NCBI GenBank assembly: GCA_021800135.1
Contig: JAJYZH010000024.1
Coordinates: 1 to 7,430 of the forward strand
Direction: 5' to 3'
Length of the DNA: 7,430 bases
Source of the DNA: Microcaldota archaeon
GTDB taxonomy: Archaea > Micrarchaeota > Micrarchaeia > Micrarchaeales > Micrarchaeaceae
In this document: positions 1 through 5,416 of the stretch, piece after piece
Position numbering within the stretch: position 1 is the first letter of the stretch
Layout of the letters: the number at the start of each line of letters is the position of its first letter
Program-made: the position numbers and the translations under genes
Notes under the pieces: generated by a model
Databases searched by the model: none
Seen by the model: only the letters and a program-made list of their open reading frames with translations
What the model was told of the DNA's origin: nothing

Positions 1-816
1 TTTTAGGGCTGCGATGTCTGTCCTGAGCGATTCCAGGTCAATCGCTTCTGGCTGGTCGAAGTTCAGCTTTATGCCTTCCGCTTCCTTGCGCTTCATGTAG
101 TTCACGCCGAAGTAGTAGTCGTCCATAGATATCTTGAGTGCCTGATCGCCTAGAGACTCTGCCACCTTGTCAGCTACGGCACTGGTCTTGCCTGAAGCCG
201 AACCTCCTGCTATCTCGACCACTACTGGTCCGGGTGCGTTCTTCAACATAGCGTCTATATCGTGCAATACCTCCTTTATCCCCTTTTCGAGCGGGTATTT
301 TGGGACCTCTATAAGACCACGCACGAATTTCTGCGCATTGAATTCACTCATCCCGCTAAGGTTCCTGTTCTTGTAGTACTCGTCTTCTGTTACGTCCCTC
401 CCAAACCATAAGGGGGCCTCGAACGATTTTGCTTCAAATATAGACTTGAATTCGACTTCCCCCACTACCAGACCTTCAAGCTTTCCTTTGTAGACGTCGA
501 TGTATGCGATATGGTCTCCTACAGGCACCTCGTACCTTGTCTTCTCTACCTGCCTCTCGATGGACTTCCACAGCCTGTCAAACTGCCCCTTGGAAATCTC
601 TACCTCTGTCTCATCCCTCTCTATCCCCGAACCCTTCTTAACCGTCAGCAGGTACTCATCTCCCTCCTTTCTGACCCTCACGTCGCCGTGCTCTGAATAG
701 GTTATGTATCCCTGCAGTATTTCGGAATGCTTTAAGCCGTCTAGGTCTTTTGGCACGTTGTCTATTATGAACTTCCTCTCTATCTCCTTCTGGCTCTTGA
801 AACTGCTGCCGCTCAT
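1..816 (-). CDS. CYTH domain-uridine kinase-like P-loop fusion protein (3' end outside window)
   Basis: 272 codons are visible from ATG at 816, and the frame runs off the left edge. An in-frame TAG lies 12 bases upstream, so this is the earliest ATG. Residues 1 to about 155 form a CYTH / triphosphate tunnel domain: the EIERK signature (E11, E13, K15), R47 and R49, K60, E71 and E73, R94, D107 and E120/E122, then the family's C-terminal segment with PLWFG and DVTEDEYY (135-148). From about residue 197 a P-loop kinase begins. Its Walker A is GGSASGKTS (204-212), followed by MDDYY (231-235) and NFDQPEAID (252-260), which matches the uridine kinase/phosphoribulokinase family. CYTH proteins bind triphosphate compounds with a metal, and uridine kinases phosphorylate nucleosides; the real substrate here is unknown. 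The gene lies downstream of the Mrp ATPase on the same strand, 164 bases away, with its own TATA-like box. The domain calls are firm; the joint function is inference. Confidence 0.92.
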   Translation of the reverse strand, partial: MSGSSFKSQKEIERKFIIDNVPKDLDGLKHSEILQGYITYSEHGDVRVRKEGDEYLLTVKKGSGIERDETEVEISKGQFDRLWKSIERQVEKTRYEVPVGDHIAYIDVYKGKLEGLVVGEVEFKSIFEAKSFEAPLWFGRDVTEDEYYKNRNLSGMSEFNAQKFVRGLIEVPKYPLEKGIKEVLHDIDAMLKNAPGPVVVEIAGGSASGKTSAVADKVAESLGDQALKISMDDYYFGVNYMKRKEAEGIKLNFDQPEAIDLESLRTDIAALK

Positions 817-845
817 GCCAAAAACCTAGAGTACCGCCTCCACAT
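813..845 (-). other. Possible ten-codon leader ORF overlapping the CYTH-kinase start
   Basis: An ATG at 845 opens a ten-residue frame (MWRRYSRFLA) whose TGA overlaps the downstream ATG as ATGA. The inferred transcription start from the TATA-like box falls at about 847, so a leaderless transcript could begin almost exactly at this ATG. No good Shine-Dalgarno sequence is close to the ATG at 816; GGAGG occurs but about 20 bases upstream. Termination-reinitiation coupling is therefore possible. It could equally be chance, given its size. Confidence 0.3.
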
Positions 846-864
846 ACCCTGATGAGCTATATCA

Positions 865-881
865 GATACTTATAACTTTCT
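865..881 (-). promoter_or_regulatory. TATA-like promoter of the CYTH-kinase gene
   Basis: Read on the minus strand, TTATAAGT (875 to 868) is preceded by the purine-rich GAAAG, resembling an archaeal BRE plus TATA box. It lies about 55 bases before the ATG at 816, so transcription would start near 847. Assigned by pattern only. Confidence 0.5.
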
Positions 882-980
882 ATGAGAATTCGACCCAGAA
901 GGCCACTGAACGCTGCCGAAAACCGCAGAAAGCATGACATCGTCAGAGGGGGACCTGCCAAATAATTATTCCGATTCGCT

Positions 981-2864
981 TTAGTGCAGCAGTCTGTCAA
1001 CTATTTTTGAGAATTCTTCTTCTACTTCGTGATCGGCATAGAGCGGTACCTTGCCTGAATCTGACAGTTCCTTGAATCGGATGTCTTCTTTTACAGTGCC
1101 GATTACTTCCGTGCCGAGTTCATTTGCTACATTGAGGGTATTGTCGCTCGCCTTGCTTCCTGACATGTTCTCCACCACGCCAAGGACTGCCATCCCAAGC
1201 CTTTTCGCCATGAGGCCTGATCTGATGGAGTTTATCGCTGCGATCTTCTGAGGGGTCGTGACTATCACGAACCCCTCCATGTCAAGCAGCTGCATAACTG
1301 TAAGCGGCGCATCGCTCGTGTTGTGCACCACCATACCCTCAGCTATAAAACTCTGCTGCTTCTCGAGTTGCAAATCATATGTTTCTTTATAACCTATAGG
1401 TTCTATCGATTTTATTCTAGCGATCTTGAATTGCTCATCGGTGACTTTTTTTGAATATTCGAACGCAAAACTGACGCTTCGCCTAGTGGAGTGTCCATCA
1501 GGGAATATATTGCCTTGTTTTGTTCTAGTCCTTACATTTTGACTTCGAATTCCGCTTATTTGACATAAGGCATGCATCTGCCGTATTAGTCTTTCATTGG
1601 TACTTTCTAATGATACAACATCGTGTTCGATAAACACGGTTTTTGTATGTCCGTCCTTATCGTGTAATACTTTTAATTCTTTTCTGTGCCTTATGCATCC
1701 ATCAGCCTCTGAGTACCCTTCTATAAATGCTCGCCTTTGTTCCAATGGCAACGAGAAAACCCATTCTGGTACAGACTTCTTTCTAGCATAGTGATTCAGG
1801 TCAAGAAACGAAAAAAGTTTCACAATAACGCGGGAATCTACTGCAAATTGGTTATTACCGTCGGGGAAGATATTGCAATTGAACACCTTCTTATAAAGTT
1901 TCTCATATTTTTTCCTAAATTTACTCCCGACAGGTTCGCATATCCTAATACCTATAATCAAATCCTTTTTCTTGTTGATGCGAACATAACCGTCACCTAT
2001 AAAATGACCTATTATCCGCATAAAATCGGTGTTAGTAACCTTGGGTAATGTTATATGGGTTTGGGTATTATGAACACTCTCTTTTGGGTGTGGCAATTTC
2101 ATAGACTTTCCGTTATTAATGTTGTTTACGACAATTATTCTATCGCCTGCGCGCAGACCGGATAGTTTTTTCCAATAAAGATTACGATGATACTTAAGGA
2201 AGGGATGATTAGAGCTGGCAATAATTGTCCTGTTTGGCGTTTTTACCTTAAAAACCTCCTGTTCACCCTGTGAAATAACGTTTATTACTTTATTTTTGAC
2301 TAAACGACCATTTTCGTAGCTAAGCACAAACTCACCGGGCTTTACATCTTTTATCGGTTTTGGAAAACCATTGGACATAGTCACAAGTGTATCCCCGGGT
2401 AAACAGCCAGGCGGCAAGTCGATTACCAGGTAGTCGAGATCACCCCAATCCGTGTTCTCGAAAAAATCGCCAAGCATCTTCGTTATCAGCGCACCCCTCC
2501 AAATTATCGGCTTCTTCAGCTCGTCTGTTACCATGGCTGTTGACGCGACCTTTATGCCATCCTTAGTCACTGGAATCAGAGGATATTCCCTGTTCATCTT
2601 CTCCTCTATCCCGAGGAACATCGTCACATTAGGGCAGTCTATGTCAGCGTCGAGAAGCCCGACCTTGAATCCCTTGTCCTTCAGTGCGTACGCCACGTTT
2701 ACGGCTATCGTGGTCTTTCCGACTCCTCCCTTTGCGCTGTATATGCCTATCTTGTGCTTTATGCCTGCAAGCTTCTGCTTTACCCTCTCCTTCTGCCTCA
2801 GTGTGTTGAGGAATGATGGATGCATATTCTGCCCTTTTCGTACCTGTTCTTGCCCATCTGACAT
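981..2864 (-). CDS. mrp: Mrp/NBP35-family P-loop ATPase interrupted by an intein
   Basis: The precursor has 627 residues from ATG at 2864; removing the intein leaves 265, a normal Mrp length. The deviant Walker A KGGVGKT is at 45-51, the switch I region DADIDCPN at 72-79, and the Walker B/switch II motif DYLVIDLPPG at 144-153. After the intein this continues as TSDAPLTVMQ, the Mrp family signature. C-terminal matches include VVENMSG (563-569) and the GTVKEDIRF region. Family members bind and hydrolyse ATP in the cytosol as dimers and commonly carry Fe-S clusters. Here the usual CxxC after ENMS is missing, and Cys77 is the only cysteine of the mature ATPase, so Fe-S carriage is doubtful. GTG codons at 2879 and 2876 are alternative starts adding five or four residues; ATG at 2825 is another. 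I prefer 2864 because a TATA-like box predicts a transcript start near 2875. The gene is divergent from the thermosome. Confidence 0.9.
   Translation of the reverse strand: MSDGQEQVRKGQNMHPSFLNTLRQKERVKQKLAGIKHKIGIYSAKGGVGKTTIAVNVAYALKDKGFKVGLLDADIDCPNVTMFLGIEEKMNREYPLIPVTKDGIKVASTAMVTDELKKPIIWRGALITKMLGDFFENTDWGDLDYLVIDLPPGCLPGDTLVTMSNGFPKPIKDVKPGEFVLSYENGRLVKNKVINVISQGEQEVFKVKTPNRTIIASSNHPFLKYHRNLYWKKLSGLRAGDRIIVVNNINNGKSMKLPHPKESVHNTQTHITLPKVTNTDFMRIIGHFIGDGYVRINKKKDLIIGIRICEPVGSKFRKKYEKLYKKVFNCNIFPDGNNQFAVDSRVIVKLFSFLDLNHYARKKSVPEWVFSLPLEQRRAFIEGYSEADGCIRHRKELKVLHDKDGHTKTVFIEHDVVSLESTNERLIRQMHALCQISGIRSQNVRTRTKQGNIFPDGHSTRRSVSFAFEYSKKVTDEQFKIARIKSIEPIGYKETYDLQLEKQQSFIAEGMVVHNTSDAPLTVMQLLDMEGFVIVTTPQKIAAINSIRSGLMAKRLGMAVLGVVENMSGSKASDNTLNVANELGTEVIGTVKEDIRFKELSDSGKVPLYADHEVEEEFSKIVDRLLH
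1320..2405 (-). mobile_element. LAGLIDADG-type intein within the Mrp ATPase
   Basis: This is an in-frame insertion of 362 residues (154-515 of the precursor) between DLPPG and TSDAPLT. Block A starts with Cys154 (CLPGDTLVTMSNG). Block B is the ASSNHPF region, with Ser217 in place of the usual Thr and His220 present. Block F runs from YDLQLE to FIAEG, with Asp497 and Gln504 where a His is common. Block G ends in VVHN (His514, Asn515), and the first C-extein residue is Thr516. This fits a class 1 intein: Cys1 starts the acyl shift, Thr+1 takes the ester and Asn cyclises. It interrupts a core nucleotide-binding motif, so the ATPase should be inactive until splicing. The DNA is AT-richer than its flanks: I counted 18 G/C of 60 at 1861-1920 against 33 of 60 at 2641-2700 in the extein. 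This suggests acquisition by transfer. Confidence 0.95.
1530..2033 (-). other. Homing endonuclease domain (two LAGLIDADG motifs) of the intein
   Basis: Between the splicing blocks lies a two-motif LAGLIDADG endonuclease. Motif 1 (block C) is IIGHFIGDGYVR with the metal-binding Asp at precursor residue 291. Motif 2 (block E) is AFIEGYSEADGCI with Asp388. The PEWVFSLP stretch before motif 2 and the LIRQMHALCQISGIRS stretch after it match the usual flanking blocks D and H. Both acidic residues and the frame are intact, so the nuclease may still be active and cut intein-less alleles of the same ATPase gene. The domain edges are approximate. Confidence 0.85.
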
Positions 2865-2895
2865 GCCGTCACACACCACAGGATTAAGCGTGAAG

Positions 2896-2904
2896 TAATT
2901 TAAG
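2896..2904 (-). promoter_or_regulatory. TATA-like box of the Mrp ATPase gene
   Basis: CTTAAATTA on the minus strand lies about 36 bases before the ATG at 2864. Transcription would start near 2875, leaving a leader of about 12 bases. It is a weaker match to the archaeal TATA consensus than the thermosome box, and is assigned by position and composition. Confidence 0.4.
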
Positions 2905-2970
2905 ATTGTCGCGATTGCGTAAGCCGTACTGTGTTTACTTTTGCTTTATCTGTGTATCGAGATAAAAATA

Positions 2971-2990
2971 GTAAAATTTATATACTTTAA
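2971..2990 (+). promoter_or_regulatory. Thermosome promoter (TATA box with AT-rich flank)
   Basis: TTTATATA at 2977-2984 is a near-ideal archaeal TATA box, preceded by the A-rich GTAAAA. Transcription would start around 3005-3010, giving a leader of about 95 bases before the thermosome ATG. The block shows a loose dyad (GT-AAA on the left, TTT-AC on the right), which could be a regulator site overlapping the TATA box. Thermosome genes are commonly heat-regulated in archaea, but no specific operator was recognised. Confidence 0.6.
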
Positions 2991-3092
2991 CGATGGGTAT
3001 TATTAGCAGTGGGGGTGAATTTTATAACCCTATTTTATCCTTTGGCTTTGACGTTGAAGGTCTGCAATCTTTCTGATGTTTAATATAATAAA

Positions 3093-3097
3093 GGTGA
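3093..3097 (+). promoter_or_regulatory. Shine-Dalgarno site of the thermosome gene
   Basis: GGTGA lies five bases before the ATG at 3103 and supports that start over the overlapping out-of-frame ATG at 3099, which hits a stop after three codons. Confidence 0.75.
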
Positions 3098-3102
3098 AAT
3101 GA

Positions 3103-4755
3103 ATGGCTGAAAATCAATTTGGCGGACAACAGGTACTTTACCTGCCGGAAGGTGCGAACAGAATCCTCGGAAGGGATGCACAGAGAGTAAATATTGCTGT
3201 AGCGATGGCTGTCGCAAACGCAGTGAAGACTACGTTGGGCCCAAAGGGCCTGGATAAGATGCTTGTGAGCGATCTCGGGGACATTGTCATAACTAACGAT
3301 GGAGCCACCATACTCAACGAAATGAATGTGGAACACCCTATTGCAAAGATAATGGTCGACGTAGCGAAAACTCAGGACAAGGAGGTCGGCGATGGGACTA
3401 CTACGGTAGTGATCCTCACTGGAGAACTGCTTAAGGGAGCAGGAGATCTTCTTGAACAGGCCGTGCACCCTACAACCATAATAAAGGGATACAAGATTGC
3501 GGCCGCGAAGGCGGTGGAGATACTTGACAAGCACGCGAAAGTCATAGACGTGAAGGACGATTCTGTGCTGCAGAAGATTGCGCTTGTCACTTTGGGTTCG
3601 AAGAACATAGGAACCGAGGAGGAGAAGGCGGCTATCGCGAAACTCATTATAAAGGCGATAAAGCAAGTGATGACCACTAATGGGGCTGGTAAGATCGATA
3701 TAGATACGGATTTTGTCAAAGTAGAGAAGAAAGCGGGAGGCAGCATTAGCGACACGGAGCTCATAAACGGGGTACTCATAGACAAAGAGATCTCGCATCC
3801 GGGCATGCCGAAGTATCTGAACAACGCGAAGATTGCGCTGCTTGATGCTGCTCTAGAGATAGAGAAAACGGAGACTGACGCGAGGATAGAGATAACGTCC
3901 CCTGAGCAGATGCAGGCATTCCTGCAGCAGGAGGAGAAGATCCTCAAGGAGATGGTAGAGAAGATAAAGAAGAGCAAGGCTAACGCCGTATTCACGCAGA
4001 AAGGGATCGATGACATAGCGCAGCACTACCTGGCAAAGGAAGGCATAATGGCAGTCAGGAGGGTGAAAAAGAGCGACATTGAGAAGCTTGCGAAGGCCAC
4101 TGGAGCGAAGATTGCCACTAGCCTAGACGACCTGAGCGAGAAGGATATGGGGTTCGCCGGAGTAGTGGAGGAAAAGAAGATCAGCGGGGAACAGATGGTC
4201 TTCGTAGAGAAATGCAAGGATCCGAAGAGCGTGACGCTGTTCATAAGGGGCGGCACACAGCAGGTCGTCGACGAAGAGGAAAGGGCTGTAGTGGACGTCG
4301 TAGGCGCCCTGAGCGCCGCGATAAAGGATGGCAAGTATGTCATAGGCGCAGGGGCGATAGAGATGGTTCTCGCAAACGAGCTCAGGAGCTACGCGAACGA
4401 GGTCGGAAGCAGGGAGCAGCTATCCATACAAAAGTTCGCTGATGCCTTGGAGGCGATTCCGAAGACCCTTGCGGAGAGCGCAGGCATGGACACAATAGAG
4501 ACAATAGTGCAGCTAAGGAACAAGCACAGGACCAAGGACGGCGAGGCGATGGGAGTAGACATAATCGGCAACAAGATAAACGACATGGCAAAGCTCGGGA
4601 TACTAGAGCCCAAGAAGGTCAAGGAAGAGGAGCTTGTGACCGCAGGCAACGCCGCAAACATGATCTTGAGGATAGATGACATGATCAGCTCCAAGAGCAA
4701 GGGACCTGCAGGGCCTGGAGCAGGGGGCATGCCACCTGGAGGCGAGATGGAGTAA
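3103..4755 (+). CDS. ths: Thermosome subunit (group II chaperonin)
   Basis: This 550-residue protein is full length for the archaeal CCT/TRiC-type chaperonin, an ATP-driven two-ring cytosolic machine that encloses and folds proteins under a built-in lid. Nucleotide-site motifs are all present: TTLGPKG (43-49), NDGAT (65-69), GDGTTT (96-101, Asp97) and the catalytic Asp398 within [14 protein letters not shown] (415-420) corresponds to the GGGAxE motif of the equatorial domain. The apical domain and helical protrusion span about 215-370, including the charged stretch around [14 protein letters not shown] (277-290). The tail ends in a [15 protein letters not shown] Gly/Met-rich segment typical of thermosomes. 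The start is set by GGTGA at 3093 and by the usual N-terminus running to [14 protein letters not shown]. It has its own TATA box and is divergent from the Mrp ATPase. No truncation or intein is present. Only one subunit type is visible, so ring composition cannot be judged. Confidence 0.98.
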   Translation: MAENQFGGQQVLYLPEGANRILGRDAQRVNIAVAMAVANAVKTTLGPKGLDKMLVSDLGDIVITNDGATILNEMNVEHPIAKIMVDVAKTQDKEVGDGTTTVVILTGELLKGAGDLLEQAVHPTTIIKGYKIAAAKAVEILDKHAKVIDVKDDSVLQKIALVTLGSKNIGTEEEKAAIAKLIIKAIKQVMTTNGAGKIDIDTDFVKVEKKAGGSISDTELINGVLIDKEISHPGMPKYLNNAKIALLDAALEIEKTETDARIEITSPEQMQAFLQQEEKILKEMVEKIKKSKANAVFTQKGIDDIAQHYLAKEGIMAVRRVKKSDIEKLAKATGAKIATSLDDLSEKDMGFAGVVEEKKISGEQMVFVEKCKDPKSVTLFIRGGTQQVVDEEERAVVDVVGALSAAIKDGKYVIGAGAIEMVLANELRSYANEVGSREQLSIQKFADALEAIPKTLAESAGMDTIETIVQLRNKHRTKDGEAMGVDIIGNKINDMAKLGILEPKKVKEEELVTAGNAANMILRIDDMISSKSKGPAGPGAGGMPPGGEME

Positions 4756-4780
4756 CTGCCTTCTTTCCTATCTTTCCTCA

Positions 4781-4828
4781 TCTTCTTTTTTCTTCTTTTT
4801 CTCTTTTCTTTTTCTCTCTTTTGTTTTC
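4781..4828 (+). terminator. Pyrimidine/T-rich transcription terminator after the thermosome gene
   Basis: Beginning 25 bases after the TAA, the plus strand has 42 consecutive pyrimidines (4781-4822) with several T runs of four to six, continued by another T-rich stretch. Archaeal RNA polymerase commonly terminates at U-rich tracts without a hairpin, and no strong hairpin precedes this one. Confidence 0.65.
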
Positions 4829-4847
4829 TGGTTTTGCCTTATCTTGT

Positions 4848-4884
4848 ATTACAAAATAACGAGTCTTTGACAGTATTTTGTAAT
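4848..4884. repeat. Perfect 11-bp inverted repeat with 15-base spacer
   Basis: ATTACAAAATA at 4848-4858 is repeated inverted as TATTTTGTAAT at 4874-4884. The right arm ends about 12 bases before the TATA-like box of the next gene, which suits a regulator operator. It could also form an AT-rich hairpin in the thermosome 3' region. The left arm overlaps a smaller palindrome, TTGTA-T-TACAA (4844-4854). Confidence 0.6.
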
Positions 4885-4895
4885 TTATAGGTATG

Positions 4896-4903
4896 CATAA
4901 ATA
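4896..4903 (+). promoter_or_regulatory. TATA-like box of the small membrane protein gene
   Basis: CATAAATA lies about 35 bases before the GTG at 4934. Transcription starting 25-27 bases downstream would leave a leader of under ten bases. This supports a separate promoter after the thermosome terminator. Confidence 0.5.
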
Positions 4904-4933
4904 TCTCTGACGATTAATTGTAAGTGTGAGAAT

Positions 4934-5248
4934 GTGTGGAGCTTAACTATAAAGGATAAGACTGCCGAGGAGAAGATGGAGGAGGTAGAAGGCGCAAAAA
5001 CATGCGGACCTGCCAAGATATTTGTAGGTTACTTTGCCGCGGTTTCCGCTATTTCTATTGGTAGCGCAATATATGAGCTGGTACAGGGCAATACCGCGGC
5101 TGTAGATAAACTTGTCGGGCTGACTACACCCCCAGGAATATTAATTTTAAACGGAATAGGCTTCGGAGTTGCTAGTGTGTACCTTGACATCTCGGATAGG
5201 GCTCTCCACGCATTAGATATCGCGAAAAAATATATCAGGGGAGGGTAG
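4934..5248 (+). CDS. Unrecognised small protein with two predicted membrane segments
   Basis: The frame encodes 104 residues from GTG at 4934 to TAG at 5246. I do not recognise a family. A charged N-terminus (1-27, with repeated Glu/Lys and one Cys at 24) is followed by two hydrophobic segments, about 28-50 and 67-84, separated by a short linker (QGNTAAVDKLVG). The second segment contains PPG and is rich in Gly. The C-terminus is amphipathic and ends in the basic KKYIRGG. This suggests a small integral membrane protein with both ends on the same side. The start is uncertain: GTG at 4934 fits the nearby TATA-like box, whereas ATG at 4976 has a GAGGAG close upstream and would remove 14 residues without touching the membrane segments. 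An ATG at 4932 is out of frame and stops after four codons. Flanking T-rich tracts on both sides suggest a single-gene transcript. Confidence 0.65.
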   Translation: MWSLTIKDKTAEEKMEEVEGAKTCGPAKIFVGYFAAVSAISIGSAIYELVQGNTAAVDKLVGLTTPPGILILNGIGFGVASVYLDISDRALHALDIAKKYIRGG

Positions 5249-5304
5249 AACAGGCAGATCAGAGCGTTGCGAAATCGGCTGCGCCTGCGATTGACTTCGT
5301 AGTG

Positions 5305-5332
5305 CTTTTCTCTCCATTTTTTATTTCTTATT
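5305..5332 (+). terminator. T-rich terminator after the small membrane protein gene
   Basis: A T-rich stretch with a run of six Ts (5317-5322) starts about 57 bases after the TAG at 5246. It fits an archaeal U-tract terminator. A further TTTTTT at 5366-5371 may act as a second one. Confidence 0.45.
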
Positions 5333-5379
5333 CTGCCTGCGGTAGAAAAAATCTGCAGTAGCATCTTTTTTAGATAACC

Positions 5380-5387
5380 AATAAATT
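5380..5387 (+). promoter_or_regulatory. TATA-like box of the M1 aminopeptidase gene
   Basis: AATAAATT is centred about 33 bases before the ATG at 5417, predicting a transcript start near 5410 and an almost leaderless message. Only a weak GTGAT precedes the ATG, consistent with little use of a Shine-Dalgarno site. Confidence 0.45.
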
Positions 5388-5416
5388 CTTTCCTTGCAAA
5401 CCCTATTTGTGATTTG

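Noticed and set aside
2452..2898. 148-codon plus-strand frame opposite the N-terminal part of the Mrp ATPase
   Set aside because: It is the complement of the conserved P-loop region and shows no family motif of its own.
3080..3091. TATA-like TTTAATATAATA just before the thermosome ATG
   Set aside because: It is too close to the ATG; transcription would start inside the coding region, and a better box lies at 2977-2984.
3022..4016. Long open frames antisense to the thermosome gene (258 and 214 codons)
   Set aside because: They lie entirely or mostly opposite a clear chaperonin gene, have low-complexity or unfamiliar composition, and reflect codon bias of the real gene.
5346..5371. Hairpin AAAAAA/TTTTTT with TGC/GCA around an AGTA loop
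   Set aside because: The stem is interrupted by a 2x2 mismatch and is mostly A-T pairs, so it is too weak to call as a structured element.
5249..5416. Possible RNA gene between the small membrane gene and the aminopeptidase
   Set aside because: No tRNA-like cloverleaf or other recognisable RNA fold was seen; the stretch is explained by a T-rich terminator and a promoter.
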